In this document: positions 16,701 through 25,054 of the stretch, one piece after another
Numbering within the stretch: the first letter of the stretch is position 1
How the letters are laid out: every line of letters begins with the position of its first letter
DNA from: Candidatus Mediterraneibacter merdipullorum
Lineage (GTDB): Bacteria > Bacillota > Clostridia > Lachnospirales > Lachnospiraceae
Direction of reading: 5' to 3'
DNA length: 61,637 nucleotides
NCBI GenBank assembly: GCA_019117125.1
Contig: DXAL01000042.1
Span: 1-61,637 of the forward strand
Notes under the pieces: generated by a model
The model's input: the letters and a program-made list of their open reading frames with translations, nothing else
Databases searched by the model: none
What the model was told of the DNA's origin: nothing
Program-made: the position numbers and the translations under genes

Positions 16701-18283
16701 GCATGACAGAGTCAACCGGATATCATTCCAGGCTGCGGGAAATCACCGCGGTCCTGCGAAAACACAATATCACGCGGGGAGTCACGCCGAAGAAGCTCCG
16801 GGAGATACTGGAGGACCTGGGACCGACGTTTATCAAACTCGGACAGATTATGTCCATGCACTCGGACATCCTCCCGAAGCGGTACTGCGATGAGCTGATG
16901 CTGCTCCGGTCCGAAGTGACGCCCATGCCGTTTGAGGAAGTGATTTCCGTAATAGAAGAGTCCTACGGACGCTCCTGGAAGAGAGTGTTTTCTTCCATCG
17001 AGGCGGCGCCCCGGGGCTCTGCTTCGATTGCCCAGGTACACCGGGCGGTCTTAAGAAGCGGCGAGGAAGTCGTGGTGAAAGTCCAGCGCAGAGGCATCTA
17101 TGAGAAGATGGCGCGGGACATCGACCTGCTCCACAAGGCGGTGAAGCTGATGCCGCCTGTCAGCATCAAAGGCATGGCGGACCTGGACATGGTGCTGGAT
17201 GAGATGTGGTCCGTGACGAGGGACGAGATGAATTTCCTGACCGAGGCTGCCAATATGGAGGAGTTCGCGCGCAGGAACAAAGACGTGGCATTTGTCGGGA
17301 CGCCGGTTTTGTACCAGCAGTATACGGCGGTGAACGTGCTCGTGATGGAATACATCGACGGAATCGGCATCGACGACAAAGAGCGCCTGATTGAAAACGG
17401 ATACGACCTTAAGGAAATCGGCAGCAAGCTGGTGGACAACTATATCAAGCAGGTCATGGACGACGGATTTTTCCATGCAGACCCTCATTCCGGCAATGTG
17501 AAGATACGGGACGGAAAGATTATCTGGATTGACATGGGCATGATGGGGCGTCTGACGGAACATGACCGGGAGATGATTGGAAAGGCAGTCCAGGGCGTCG
17601 CTTTAAATGACGTGGGACTGATACAGCAGGCGGTGCTGGCGCTGGGCGAGTTCCGGGAGCGCCCGGACCAGAGGAAGCTGTATGAGGACATCGAAGGGCT
17701 GCTCATGAAATACGGAAATACAGAGATGGGGCAGATTCAGGTGGCGGCGGTGATGACCGACCTGATGGACGTCATGAAGAACAACCGCATCAAGATGCCC
17801 CACGGACTGACGATGCTGGCAAGAGGGCTGACGCACATGGAAGGCGTGCTGGCGGACATCTCCCCGGACATCAATATGGTGGAGATTGCCACAGCCCATA
17901 TGTCAGGAGAGTTTTTTCGGAATTTTGATATTAAGAAGGAATTAAAGAGCAGCGGCAGGAGCGTGCTCAAGTCCATGCGCAAAGCGCTGGATATCCCTTC
18001 CATGATATCCGACATGATGAGCGGCTATCTGAAAGGGCAGGCGAAAGTCAATCTGGACCTCCAGGTCACGAACGAGCTGGCGCAGCTTCTGCGCAGGCTG
18101 GTGCGCAATATCGTCATGGGACTGTGGGTGATGGCGCTTCTGATTAGTTCGAGCATCATCTGTACGACGGATATGACGCCGAAGATACTGGGAATACCGG
18201 CGCTTGGCGCCTTCGGCTATATGCTGGCGTTCCTCATCGTGATGTATGTGTTTGTCAAACACATGCTCACCCGCAAAAAGTAA
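16697..18283 (+). CDS. UbiB/ABC1/AarF-family atypical kinase, membrane-anchored
   Basis: 528 residues. KxGQ motif KLGQ (47-50), Ala/Gly-rich nucleotide loop in a modified form (PRGSASIAQVH, 105-115), Lys128 in VVVKVQ, FFHADPHSGN (258-267) and metal-binding WIDMGMMG (277-284), followed by two C-terminal membrane helices (about 475-520). These are the hallmarks of the UbiB family, atypical kinases or ATPases tied in other bacteria to coenzyme Q synthesis. No quinone genes are seen here, so its client is unknown; the acidic phasin-like protein immediately upstream may be a partner. Confidence 0.92.
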   Translation: MSMTESTGYHSRLREITAVLRKHNITRGVTPKKLREILEDLGPTFIKLGQIMSMHSDILPKRYCDELMLLRSEVTPMPFEEVISVIEESYGRSWKRVFSSIEAAPRGSASIAQVHRAVLRSGEEVVVKVQRRGIYEKMARDIDLLHKAVKLMPPVSIKGMADLDMVLDEMWSVTRDEMNFLTEAANMEEFARRNKDVAFVGTPVLYQQYTAVNVLVMEYIDGIGIDDKERLIENGYDLKEIGSKLVDNYIKQVMDDGFFHADPHSGNVKIRDGKIIWIDMGMMGRLTEHDREMIGKAVQGVALNDVGLIQQAVLALGEFRERPDQRKLYEDIEGLLMKYGNTEMGQIQVAAVMTDLMDVMKNNRIKMPHGLTMLARGLTHMEGVLADISPDINMVEIATAHMSGEFFRNFDIKKELKSSGRSVLKSMRKALDIPSMISDMMSGYLKGQAKVNLDLQVTNELAQLLRRLVRNIVMGLWVMALLISSSIICTTDMTPKILGIPALGAFGYMLAFLIVMYVFVKHMLTRKK

Positions 18284-18380
18284 GAGCAGCTGTCCGGAGG
18301 GACGGCTGCCCGGAGGAAAAGCGCTCCGGCGGCAGAGGAACGGGACGGAAAACAGGACAGAGAACAGGAGGGAACATCCG

Positions 18381-18761
18381 GTGGAGAAGAACAGAAAGAA
18401 TCCGCTCATCCGGAGCTTCGGCTATGCTTTCGAGGGGATATGGACCGGAATCCGAAATGAACGGAATATGCGGATACACTGCCTTGCAGTCATCGCTGTC
18501 ACCTGCGCGGGGACGCTGTTCCATATCACGGCGGCGCAGTGGTGCATCTGCCTGCTGCTGTTCGCCCTCGTCATCTCGCTGGAACTGGTGAACACGGCGG
18601 TGGAGGCGGTGGTCGACCTGGTCACGGAGGAAAAGAAGCCCCTCGCCAAGATAGCGAAGGATACGGCAGCGGGAGCGGTGCTCTTTGCCGCCCTCATCTC
18701 CGCAGTCGTGGGGCTCATCATCTTTGTGCCGTACATCGTGGAACTGCTGCGGGAGTTGTGA
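18381..18761 (+). CDS. dgkA: undecaprenol/diacylglycerol kinase, DgkA family
   Basis: Small integral-membrane lipid kinase, 126 residues from a GTG start with GGAGGG eight bases upstream. Three membrane helices are predicted (about 29-50, 53-72, 97-122). The conserved motif ELVNTAVEAVVDL (63-75) with its Glu/Asn/Glu residues is intact, followed by KIAKDTAAGAV. In Gram-positive bacteria this family mainly phosphorylates undecaprenol for recycling the wall lipid carrier. It lies 97 bases after ubiB-like and 54 before the SseB-like gene, so it may be in the same operon. Confidence 0.92.
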   Translation: MEKNRKNPLIRSFGYAFEGIWTGIRNERNMRIHCLAVIAVTCAGTLFHITAAQWCICLLLFALVISLELVNTAVEAVVDLVTEEKKPLAKIAKDTAAGAVLFAALISAVVGLIIFVPYIVELLREL

Positions 18762-18815
18762 TACAATGGGAACGGCAGGAGAAGGAAAGACAGACGGAAA
18801 GGAAAACAGGAAAAC

Positions 18816-19595
18816 ATGAGTGAGAAACATACGGCAGTTACGAAGCAGGAGACGCTGGAGGCGCTGAGAAACCCGGGCGAACTCTATGTAGTGATGTCAG
18901 GGGTGACAAAGCTCCCCTTTGTAAAATGCGACGAAGAGACGTTTGATGATGAGATATTCCTCTACTACAGGGAAGAGGATGCAAACGAAAAAGTAAAAGA
19001 ACTAAGGGAACAGAACTATCTGACAGCGGCGGTCCGGCTTGCGCCGAAGATGCTGCTCTCCTTTTACACGAGCCTGTATACGATGGATGTGAACTGCCTG
19101 GCAGTCAATCACGGGACGGATATGCAGATATCCATCCAGCTTCCGGACCTGGTCGTGCGAAAGGACCCGTCCAGGCTTCCGGACGGGAAGAAGATTGTGG
19201 AGAATCCGGCGCTGCACCTGACGGCGATGTATTTCATGCAGGAGATGCGCAGGCAGGAGCGTCCCCAGCCCACGGAAGAGTTAAGGGAACTCCAGGAGGA
19301 GCTTCTGGCGCATTACGGGAAAGGGAATTTCATCATCGCGATGCAGGAGGATAAGCAGATACCGGTGCTAAAGCTCAAAAACGGCGATATCTACCAGCCC
19401 ATCTTCACCGATGTCCTGGAACTCGGGAAATTCACGAAAGGGAAGAAGATGCGCACGGCGGTGGTACCGGCGGCAAAGATACCGGACATCCTGGTGGGCG
19501 CGTCCAAAGGCGTTGTGATAAACCCGCTGGGAGTCAATGTACAGCTCAATGTGGCGAGAAAGAAGAAGCCGGCAGATACCGGGGCGCAGAAGTAG
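18816..19595 (+). CDS. SseB-family protein
   Basis: 259 residues, cytoplasmic, no membrane segment. The N-terminal 130 residues and the part from about 165 to 250 resemble SseB N-terminal-like domains found as single genes in many Firmicutes (ELYVVMSGVTKLPFVKC; GNFIIAMQEDKQIPVLKLKNGDIYQPIFTDVLELGKF). The C-terminus ends in a basic tail. The family has no defined biochemical role in this group. ATG at 18816; GGAAAACAGGAAAAC upstream is only a moderate site. Followed 50 bases later by the GNAT gene. Confidence 0.75.
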   Translation: MSEKHTAVTKQETLEALRNPGELYVVMSGVTKLPFVKCDEETFDDEIFLYYREEDANEKVKELREQNYLTAAVRLAPKMLLSFYTSLYTMDVNCLAVNHGTDMQISIQLPDLVVRKDPSRLPDGKKIVENPALHLTAMYFMQEMRRQERPQPTEELRELQEELLAHYGKGNFIIAMQEDKQIPVLKLKNGDIYQPIFTDVLELGKFTKGKKMRTAVVPAAKIPDILVGASKGVVINPLGVNVQLNVARKKKPADTGAQK

Positions 19596-19645
19596 CGGAT
19601 GCCCCGGACGGGCAGCCGGAAGGGGGAAAAGGACAGGAGGGAAAT

Positions 19646-20071
19646 ATGTCCATCGCAGTATACGTAAGAAAAGATTATTTCCGCGCCGTGACCATCGCGG
19701 ACAAGAGCGCCCATATCCTGGAATTCCAGTACCGTCCCCAGAGAGTGGATGTGTTTGAAGCGGGATACCAGGTGTTCCATCTGGAATATATCCTGGAGAG
19801 CAAGGCGAAGGCGGAAATCATGGAGTACTATATCACGGATTTCCGGCTCAGGGGGCAGGGATACGGAACGGTATGCATGAATGAGATCGCGGACCAGCTC
19901 TCAAAGAAGGGCGTTACGCTCATCACCGCGCCGACCGGCTATGAGCTTGCGCCGCTGGGCTACACCGGACCGGACCAGTACCAGGAACTGATGGCGGGAT
20001 TTTACAGGAAGATTGGCTATTCGGTCAGCGGGGACGGGGACCTGGCGATGAAAATCATGGAATCGGAGTGA
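19646..20071 (+). CDS. GNAT-family acetyltransferase
   Basis: 141 residues with a GNAT fold signature: RLRGQGYGTVCMNEI (acetyl-CoA pyrophosphate loop, about residues 68-82) and a C-terminal GFYRKIGYSV strand. The N-terminal half is divergent and aromatic-rich. The ATG at 19646 follows AGGAGGGAAAT. It precedes the two-component genes by six bases, so it is probably cotranscribed with them. Substrate unknown. Confidence 0.75.
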   Translation: MSIAVYVRKDYFRAVTIADKSAHILEFQYRPQRVDVFEAGYQVFHLEYILESKAKAEIMEYYITDFRLRGQGYGTVCMNEIADQLSKKGVTLITAPTGYELAPLGYTGPDQYQELMAGFYRKIGYSVSGDGDLAMKIMESE

Positions 20072-20077
20072 GCGTTT

Positions 20078-20770
20078 ATGTACCGGATACTCATTGTGGA
20101 AGACGACCTGCCCATGGCGCAGGCGATACAGAAAGAGATGGGGATGTGGGGAAATGAAGCGGAATATGTGAAAGATTTCCGCAGCGTGCTCACGGAGTTC
20201 ACCGCTTACGACCCCCATCTGGTCCTCATGGACATCACGCTGCCCTTTTTCAACGGCTATCACTGGTGCGGCGAGATACGGAAAATATCGGATGTGCCGG
20301 TTATCTTTATCTCCTCCGCGTCCGATAATATGAACATCATTATGGCGGTTAACATGGGCGGCGATGATTTTGTGGCAAAGCCCTTTGACTTAAATGTGCT
20401 CACGGCAAAGGTGCAGGCAGTTCTTCGGAGGAGCTATGACCTGGCGGGGCGGATTCCCGTGCTGGAGCACCGGGGCGCGATCCTGAACCTCCATGATATG
20501 ACGCTGACATACGAGGGGGAGAAGATTGACCTGACGAAGAATGAATTCCGCATCCTTCAGACGCTGATGGAAAACAAAGGAAGGCTCGTGAGCAGGGATA
20601 CGCTGATGACAAAACTGTGGGAGACGGACAGCTATATCGAAGAAAACACCCTGACCGTCAATATCGCCCGCCTCAGAAAGAAGCTGGACAGAGCGGGGCT
20701 TACGGATTTTATCACGACGAAAGTGGGGGAAGGCTATCTCATCCTGCAGGCAGGAGGAGCGGAAAAATGA
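20078..20770 (+). CDS. OmpR/PhoB-family response regulator of a Bce-type system
   Basis: 230 residues: receiver domain (1-115; acidic pocket ED at 8-9, phospho-acceptor Asp52 in LMDITLP, conserved Lys in AKPFDLN) and a winged-helix DNA-binding domain (about 130-226). Together with the small histidine kinase, ATPase and large FtsX-like permease that follow, it forms a BceRSAB-type module, which in Firmicutes senses and resists bacitracin-like peptide antibiotics. Its probable targets are the inverted repeats upstream of the ATPase gene (21849-21925). Confidence 0.94.
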   Translation: MYRILIVEDDLPMAQAIQKEMGMWGNEAEYVKDFRSVLTEFTAYDPHLVLMDITLPFFNGYHWCGEIRKISDVPVIFISSASDNMNIIMAVNMGGDDFVAKPFDLNVLTAKVQAVLRRSYDLAGRIPVLEHRGAILNLHDMTLTYEGEKIDLTKNEFRILQTLMENKGRLVSRDTLMTKLWETDSYIEENTLTVNIARLRKKLDRAGLTDFITTKVGEGYLILQAGGAEK

Positions 20771-20789
20771 GAGGAGAACGGGAAGGCTT

Positions 20790-21782
20790 ATGCGCGGTTT
20801 TCTGAGATATCTTTATGACTGTCGTTTTATATGGCTGTGGGCAGCGCTCAGCGCGGCGCTGTTTGCAGTCATATTTGCGCTTTACGGGATCCGTCTGGAT
20901 GCCGTGTGGTATCCGTGCCTTCTGTCTGCCCTGGCAGGCACTGCATTTCTGGCGGCAGGGTACGTGAGATACCGGAAGAAACACCGGGAGCTGGAGATGC
21001 TGGACCCGGAGGCGGGTCCCTGCGGGGATTACCTTCCCCGGGCGGACTCGGCGGCAGAAGCGGACTATCAGGCGCTCATACGCCGGACGGAGGCAGCGGG
21101 GCGCAGGAAGCGGGAAGAGTGGGAAAACGCGCGAAAAGACATGAATGATTACTATGCGGTCTGGGTGCATCAGATCAAAGCGCCCATCGCGGTCATGCGG
21201 GTGATGCTCCAGCAGCAGGATTCCCGGGAAAACCGGGAGCTTTCCGCAGAGCTGTTCCGGGTGGAGCAGTATGCGGAGATGGCGCTCTCCTACATCCGTC
21301 TCGGGGAAGGGGCGTCGGACCTCGTCATACGGGAGTACGCGCTGGATGACATCGTGCGAAAGGCAGTGCGCAAGTACGCGGGGCAGTTCATCCGCCGGAA
21401 GATACGGCTGGACTACCGGGGGACGGACCTGCGCGTGCTGACCGATGAAAAGTGGCTTGGCTTCCTCATCGAGCAGCTCCTTTCCAATGCCGTGAAATAT
21501 ACGCCCCAGGGCGGCACGGTCACCATATGGACGGAGGGGAAGAGCCGCCTGGTCCTGGAAGACAACGGCATCGGCATCTCGCCGGAAGACCTGCCCCGCA
21601 TCTTTGAGAAGGGCTACACCGGGTACAACGGGCGGCTGGATAAAAAGTCCACGGGCATCGGGCTGTATCTGTGCCGCAGGACAGCGGACATGCTCTGCCA
21701 CAAGCTCATGGCAGAGTCGGAGCCGGGGAAAGGCAGCCGGTTTACAGTGGACCTGGAGAGATATCCCTTTCAGGGAGAGTAA
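20790..21782 (+). CDS. intramembrane-sensing histidine kinase (BceS-like)
   Basis: 330 residues. Two membrane helices (about 13-31 and 37-58) with almost no extracellular loop, which is the intramembrane-sensing plan of BceS; these kinases read signals through their partner ABC permease. His127 in VWVHQIKAPIAVMR is the phosphorylation site. The ATPase domain has LLSNAVKYTP, EDNGIGI and STGIGLYLC motifs. ATG at 20790 follows GGAAGG. Complete and probably functional. Confidence 0.93.
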   Translation: MRGFLRYLYDCRFIWLWAALSAALFAVIFALYGIRLDAVWYPCLLSALAGTAFLAAGYVRYRKKHRELEMLDPEAGPCGDYLPRADSAAEADYQALIRRTEAAGRRKREEWENARKDMNDYYAVWVHQIKAPIAVMRVMLQQQDSRENRELSAELFRVEQYAEMALSYIRLGEGASDLVIREYALDDIVRKAVRKYAGQFIRRKIRLDYRGTDLRVLTDEKWLGFLIEQLLSNAVKYTPQGGTVTIWTEGKSRLVLEDNGIGISPEDLPRIFEKGYTGYNGRLDKKSTGIGLYLCRRTADMLCHKLMAESEPGKGSRFTVDLERYPFQGE

Positions 21783-21848
21783 AAACGGGAGCAAAAAAGG
21801 GAAGCAAAGCGGGGGAGACAAAGCGGGAGAAGCAGAGGAGGAACGCAG

Positions 21849-21925
21849 TGTGACAAAAGCGTCACATGAGCCGGCCGGAATGTCACGGCAATCGATGTCG
21901 TCGTTCCGGCCGGTCCTGTTATACT
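21849..21925 (+). promoter_or_regulatory. candidate promoter and response-regulator sites before bceA-like gene
   Basis: Three signals are stacked: a perfect inverted repeat TGTGAC-N6-GTCACA (21849-21866), a second repeat CCGGCCGGAA (21871-21880) with TTCCGGCCGG (21904-21913), and a TATACT -10 box (21920-21925) without a good -35. A weak -35 with upstream repeats suggests an activated promoter, plausibly by the response regulator at 20078. Confidence 0.6.
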
Positions 21926-21957
21926 GAGCCCAGAAATCGTGAAGGAGGTCTGTTTTT

Positions 21958-22722
21958 ATGACTGTTTTGGAAGTAAAGCATCTGAAAAAAGTCTACCGCC
22001 CGAGATTCGGCGGGACTCAGGTACAGGCGCTCTCCTGCGTGGATTTTTCCGTGGAAGAGGGCGAATATGTGGCAATCATGGGAGAGAGCGGGAGCGGGAA
22101 GACGACTCTGTTAAATCTCCTTGCCGCGCTGGATAAGCCGACGGAGGGCGAGGTCTACCTGGACGGAAAGCCCCTCTCCTCCATAAAGGATAAGAAGATT
22201 GCCCAGTTCCGCAGGGACAATCTGGGATTTGTCTTTCAGGAGTTTAATCTGCTCGATACATTTAATGTGAAGGACAACATCCTCCTGCCGCTTGTCTTAA
22301 GAGGCGAGGATTACCGGACGATGATGCAGAAGCTGATGCCTGTGGCAAAAGAGCTGGGCATCGATGCGCTTCTGGAGAAATATCCCTATGAGATATCCGG
22401 AGGACAGAAGCAGCGGACCGCCGCCGCAAGGGCGCTGATTGCTGACCCGCGCATCCTTCTGGCGGATGAGCCCACGGGAGCGCTGGATTCCCGGTCCACC
22501 GACGAGCTGCTCTCACTCTTTGCAAAAATCAATCAGAAAGGGCAGACCATCCTGATGGTAACGCACTCGGTGAAGGCGGCGAGCAAGGCGGGGAGAGTGC
22601 TCTTTATCCGCGACGGGGAAGTGTATCATCAGGTATACAGGGGGAATCTGTCGGATGAACAGCTCTATCAGAAGATATCCGACACCCTGACCATCCTGGC
22701 GACGGGCGGTGATGCGCGATGA
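21958..22722 (+). CDS. ABC transporter ATP-binding protein (BceA-like)
   Basis: 254-residue ATPase of the MacB/LolD-like class: Walker A GESGSGKTT (42-50), Q-loop FVFQEFNLLD, signature ISGGQKQR, Walker B ILLADEPTGALD and switch His in VTHSVK. AGGAGG lies nine bases before the ATG. It has its own promoter region downstream of the kinase gene and overlaps the permease gene by four bases. It powers the BceAB-type detoxification complex. Confidence 0.95.
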   Translation: MTVLEVKHLKKVYRPRFGGTQVQALSCVDFSVEEGEYVAIMGESGSGKTTLLNLLAALDKPTEGEVYLDGKPLSSIKDKKIAQFRRDNLGFVFQEFNLLDTFNVKDNILLPLVLRGEDYRTMMQKLMPVAKELGIDALLEKYPYEISGGQKQRTAAARALIADPRILLADEPTGALDSRSTDELLSLFAKINQKGQTILMVTHSVKAASKAGRVLFIRDGEVYHQVYRGNLSDEQLYQKISDTLTILATGGDAR

Positions 22723-24797
22723 AGGGCGGATTCTATATCAGGCTGGCAAAAGACGGCATCGTCAAGAACCGGAAACTCTACTTCCCCTATATCCTGACGT
22801 GCATCTGCATGGTGATGATATTTTATATCGTGTACTATCTGGGATTCTGCGCGGACTTGAAGCGTCAGTACGGAGGCGACATGCTGCAGACGCTCCTCGG
22901 CATCGGCGTGTATATCGTGGCTGTCTTTGCGCTGATCTTCCTGTATTATACGAATTCCTTCCTCATACGCAGGCGGCAGAAGGAGTTCGGCCTCTATAAT
23001 ATCCTCGGGATGGGGAAGCGGAATCTCGTGAAGATACTCGTCTGGGAGAACCTGCTGACAGCGGCGGTATCCATTGCGGCGGGGATTGCCCTCGGCATCC
23101 TGTTTTCCAAGCTGGCAGAGCTGGCCGCGCTGAAACTGCTGAACGGCAGCCCCGGTTTTTCCATCTATCTGGGAGCAAGACCGGTCATCGTGACCGTGGT
23201 CCTCTTCCTGGCGGTGTTCCTGCTTATCATGCTTCGGGCGGTCTTTTCCATCTTCCGGCTGCGCCCGGTGGAGCTATTAAAGAGTGAAAATGTGGGAGAG
23301 AAGCCGCCGAAAGCCAACTGGGTCCTGGCGCTGATCGGGGCGGTGCTGCTTGCCGGGGCATATTATCTGGCGGTGGCGGTCATCGACCCCATGTCGGCTC
23401 TGGTCCTGTTTTTCCTTGCCGTCATCCTGGTCATCATCGCCACATACCTGTTGTTCATCGCAGGTTCGGTGGTGCTGTGCCGGATTTTGCAGAAGCGGAA
23501 GAGGTATTATTATCAGATGAAGCATTTCGTGTCGCTCTCTTCCATGGTGTACCGGATGAAGCGCAACGGGGCGGGACTCGCCTCCATCTGCATCCTATCC
23601 ACCATGGTGCTGGTGACAGTGTCATCCACGGTGTGCCTGTTTGCCCAGACCGGGGAATTCGTGGAACGCCGGTATCCGCATGACATTACAGCGCTTTTTG
23701 GCTCGGATTTCGGAACCGACGACTATGCTGAGACACAGGCGTACCGGGATGCGGTGGCGGCGGTCCTGGATGAGCAGGGCGTCTCTGCGGAGCATGTGGA
23801 GGATTTCCACTACTACAGTACGGCGGGATATCTCGTCCGGGATGAGCTGAGCTTTCGCCCGGACCGGCTTTCCGAAGTAGGGCTGGGAGAAGTGGAGTCG
23901 ATACGCAGCGTCTATATGATTCCGCTGGATGATTACAACCGGCTCTCCGGAGCGGACCGAAGCCTCCGGGACGGCGAAGTCCTGCTCTATCCGTACAAGA
24001 TGGACTATGGGTATGACACCTTCTCCATTGAGGGCTGCGGAAGCTGGGAAGTGGAAGTGCTGGATGAGCAGCCCTTCCCTGTGGGGAGCGCCCAGGCGGA
24101 TGTGATGGGTTCAATGTTCCTCGTCGTCAGGGACCTGGATGTGATGCGCCAGGTGGAGACGGTGAACAATCAGGCTTCAGAAGAGTGGAATACCGTGGGA
24201 ATCAGCTTTATCCGGGAAAGCTACGGATTCGACCTGCCCTGCAGCGACCAGGAGCAGAGAAAAATCTATGATGCCATCCTGGAGCGTTTTTCCGTGGTTG
24301 TGAACGGAGACGGGGAGGTCAGCGAGACCGGCAGTGGTTCCGGATTCCCGAGCTATTATGTGGATTCCAAAGCATACGGCAGAGCGGACAGCACTGCCTT
24401 ATACGGAGGGCTGTTCTTCCTCGGGGTCATGATGGGAGCTGTCTTCCTGTTCGGAACCGTGCTTATCATGTACTACAAACAGATATCGGAAGGATATGAA
24501 GACCAGGACCGGTTCGACATCCTGATGAAAGTGGGCATGAGCCGCCGGGAAATCCGGCAGAGCATCAGCTCCCAGGTCCTCACCGTGTTCTTCCTGCCGC
24601 TGGTTACCGCAGGCATCCACCTGGCGTTTGCCTTCCCGTTGATATCGAAGATACTCATGCTGATGTCGGGGACGAACGAAACGCTCCTGCTGGCAGTGAC
24701 GGCATCCTGCTACCTTGTCTTTGCACTGTTCTATATCATCCTGTATGTAGTCACATCCAGGAGTTATTACGGCATCGTCAGCGGAGGGAAACGCTGA
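22719..24797 (+). CDS. FtsX-like ABC permease (BceB-like)
   Basis: 692 residues with the BceB plan: ten membrane helices in a 1+3 / 2 / 1+3-like arrangement, conserved GIGVYIVAVFALIF and RRRQKEFGLYNILGMGKRNL region near residues 45-105, and a large extracellular domain (about residues 315-545) between later helices. Such permeases bind lipid II-cycle intermediates with antimicrobial peptides and signal through the cognate kinase. ATGA overlap with the ATPase gene. The specific inducer cannot be read from sequence. Confidence 0.93.
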   Translation: MKGGFYIRLAKDGIVKNRKLYFPYILTCICMVMIFYIVYYLGFCADLKRQYGGDMLQTLLGIGVYIVAVFALIFLYYTNSFLIRRRQKEFGLYNILGMGKRNLVKILVWENLLTAAVSIAAGIALGILFSKLAELAALKLLNGSPGFSIYLGARPVIVTVVLFLAVFLLIMLRAVFSIFRLRPVELLKSENVGEKPPKANWVLALIGAVLLAGAYYLAVAVIDPMSALVLFFLAVILVIIATYLLFIAGSVVLCRILQKRKRYYYQMKHFVSLSSMVYRMKRNGAGLASICILSTMVLVTVSSTVCLFAQTGEFVERRYPHDITALFGSDFGTDDYAETQAYRDAVAAVLDEQGVSAEHVEDFHYYSTAGYLVRDELSFRPDRLSEVGLGEVESIRSVYMIPLDDYNRLSGADRSLRDGEVLLYPYKMDYGYDTFSIEGCGSWEVEVLDEQPFPVGSAQADVMGSMFLVVRDLDVMRQVETVNNQASEEWNTVGISFIRESYGFDLPCSDQEQRKIYDAILERFSVVVNGDGEVSETGSGSGFPSYYVDSKAYGRADSTALYGGLFFLGVMMGAVFLFGTVLIMYYKQISEGYEDQDRFDILMKVGMSRREIRQSISSQVLTVFFLPLVTAGIHLAFAFPLISKILMLMSGTNETLLLAVTASCYLVFALFYIILYVVTSRSYYGIVSGGKR

Positions 24798-24820
24798 AGG
24801 AAGGAAGATGGCTGCTGACT

Positions 24821-24850
24821 GCGGAGATACCCTCCGCTGCGCTTCTTTTT
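24821..24850 (+). terminator. probable terminator after the Bce-type operon
   Basis: GCGGAG (24821-24826) pairs with CTCCGC (24832-24837), followed by TGCGCTTC and a T5 tract ending at 24850. The stem is short and the T-tract is offset, so efficiency is uncertain. Confidence 0.5.
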
Positions 24851-24885
24851 GGTAAAATTGTCTGTAAAAATAAGCTGTATGATGG

Positions 24886-24891
24886 TATAAT
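24886..24891 (+). promoter_or_regulatory. extended -10 promoter for the structured leader and kinase-like gene
   Basis: TGGTATAAT, an extended -10 with perfect TATAAT (24886-24891); the best -35 at 17 bases (TGTAAA, 24863) is weak. The inferred start is near 24898, leaving a leader of about 155 bases before the ATG at 25055. Confidence 0.6.
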
Positions 24892-24897
24892 AATGCC

Positions 24898-25040
24898 AGG
24901 ATGAAAAGGTCTGACCCTACATGAGCTTGCTCATAAGCGGGGGGATTGCGGGAGTGCGTAACATGCAGCAATCTGCAGGCATCATGATTGTTTTTTTACC
25001 CCGGCATCATATGATCAGACTATAAAGAAATGTTGCAGAG
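24898..25040 (+). ncRNA. candidate structured 5' leader of unknown class
   Basis: Long-range pairing GTCTGA (24909-24914) with TCAGAC (25015-25020) closes a domain containing the hairpin ATGAGC/GCTCAT (24921-24934), CGGGG/CCCCG (24938-24942 with 24999-25003) and GATTGC/GCAATC (24944-24949 with 24968-24973). A T7 tract (24990-24997) lies inside. I could not match it to a riboswitch or T-box consensus I know. It precedes the cytidylate-kinase-like gene and could be a cis-regulator or an independent small RNA. Confidence 0.4.
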
Positions 25041-25054
25041 AGGAGTGAGGCTTT

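Noticed and set aside
21849-21866. CRP/FNR-type activator site
   Set aside because: TGTGAC-N6-GTCACA looks like one, but the adjacent response regulator explains it better and no CRP-family gene is in the window.
24898-25040. TPP, THF, c-di-AMP, T-box, fluoride or SRP RNA
   Set aside because: Checked by eye for the consensus cores of these families; none is present.
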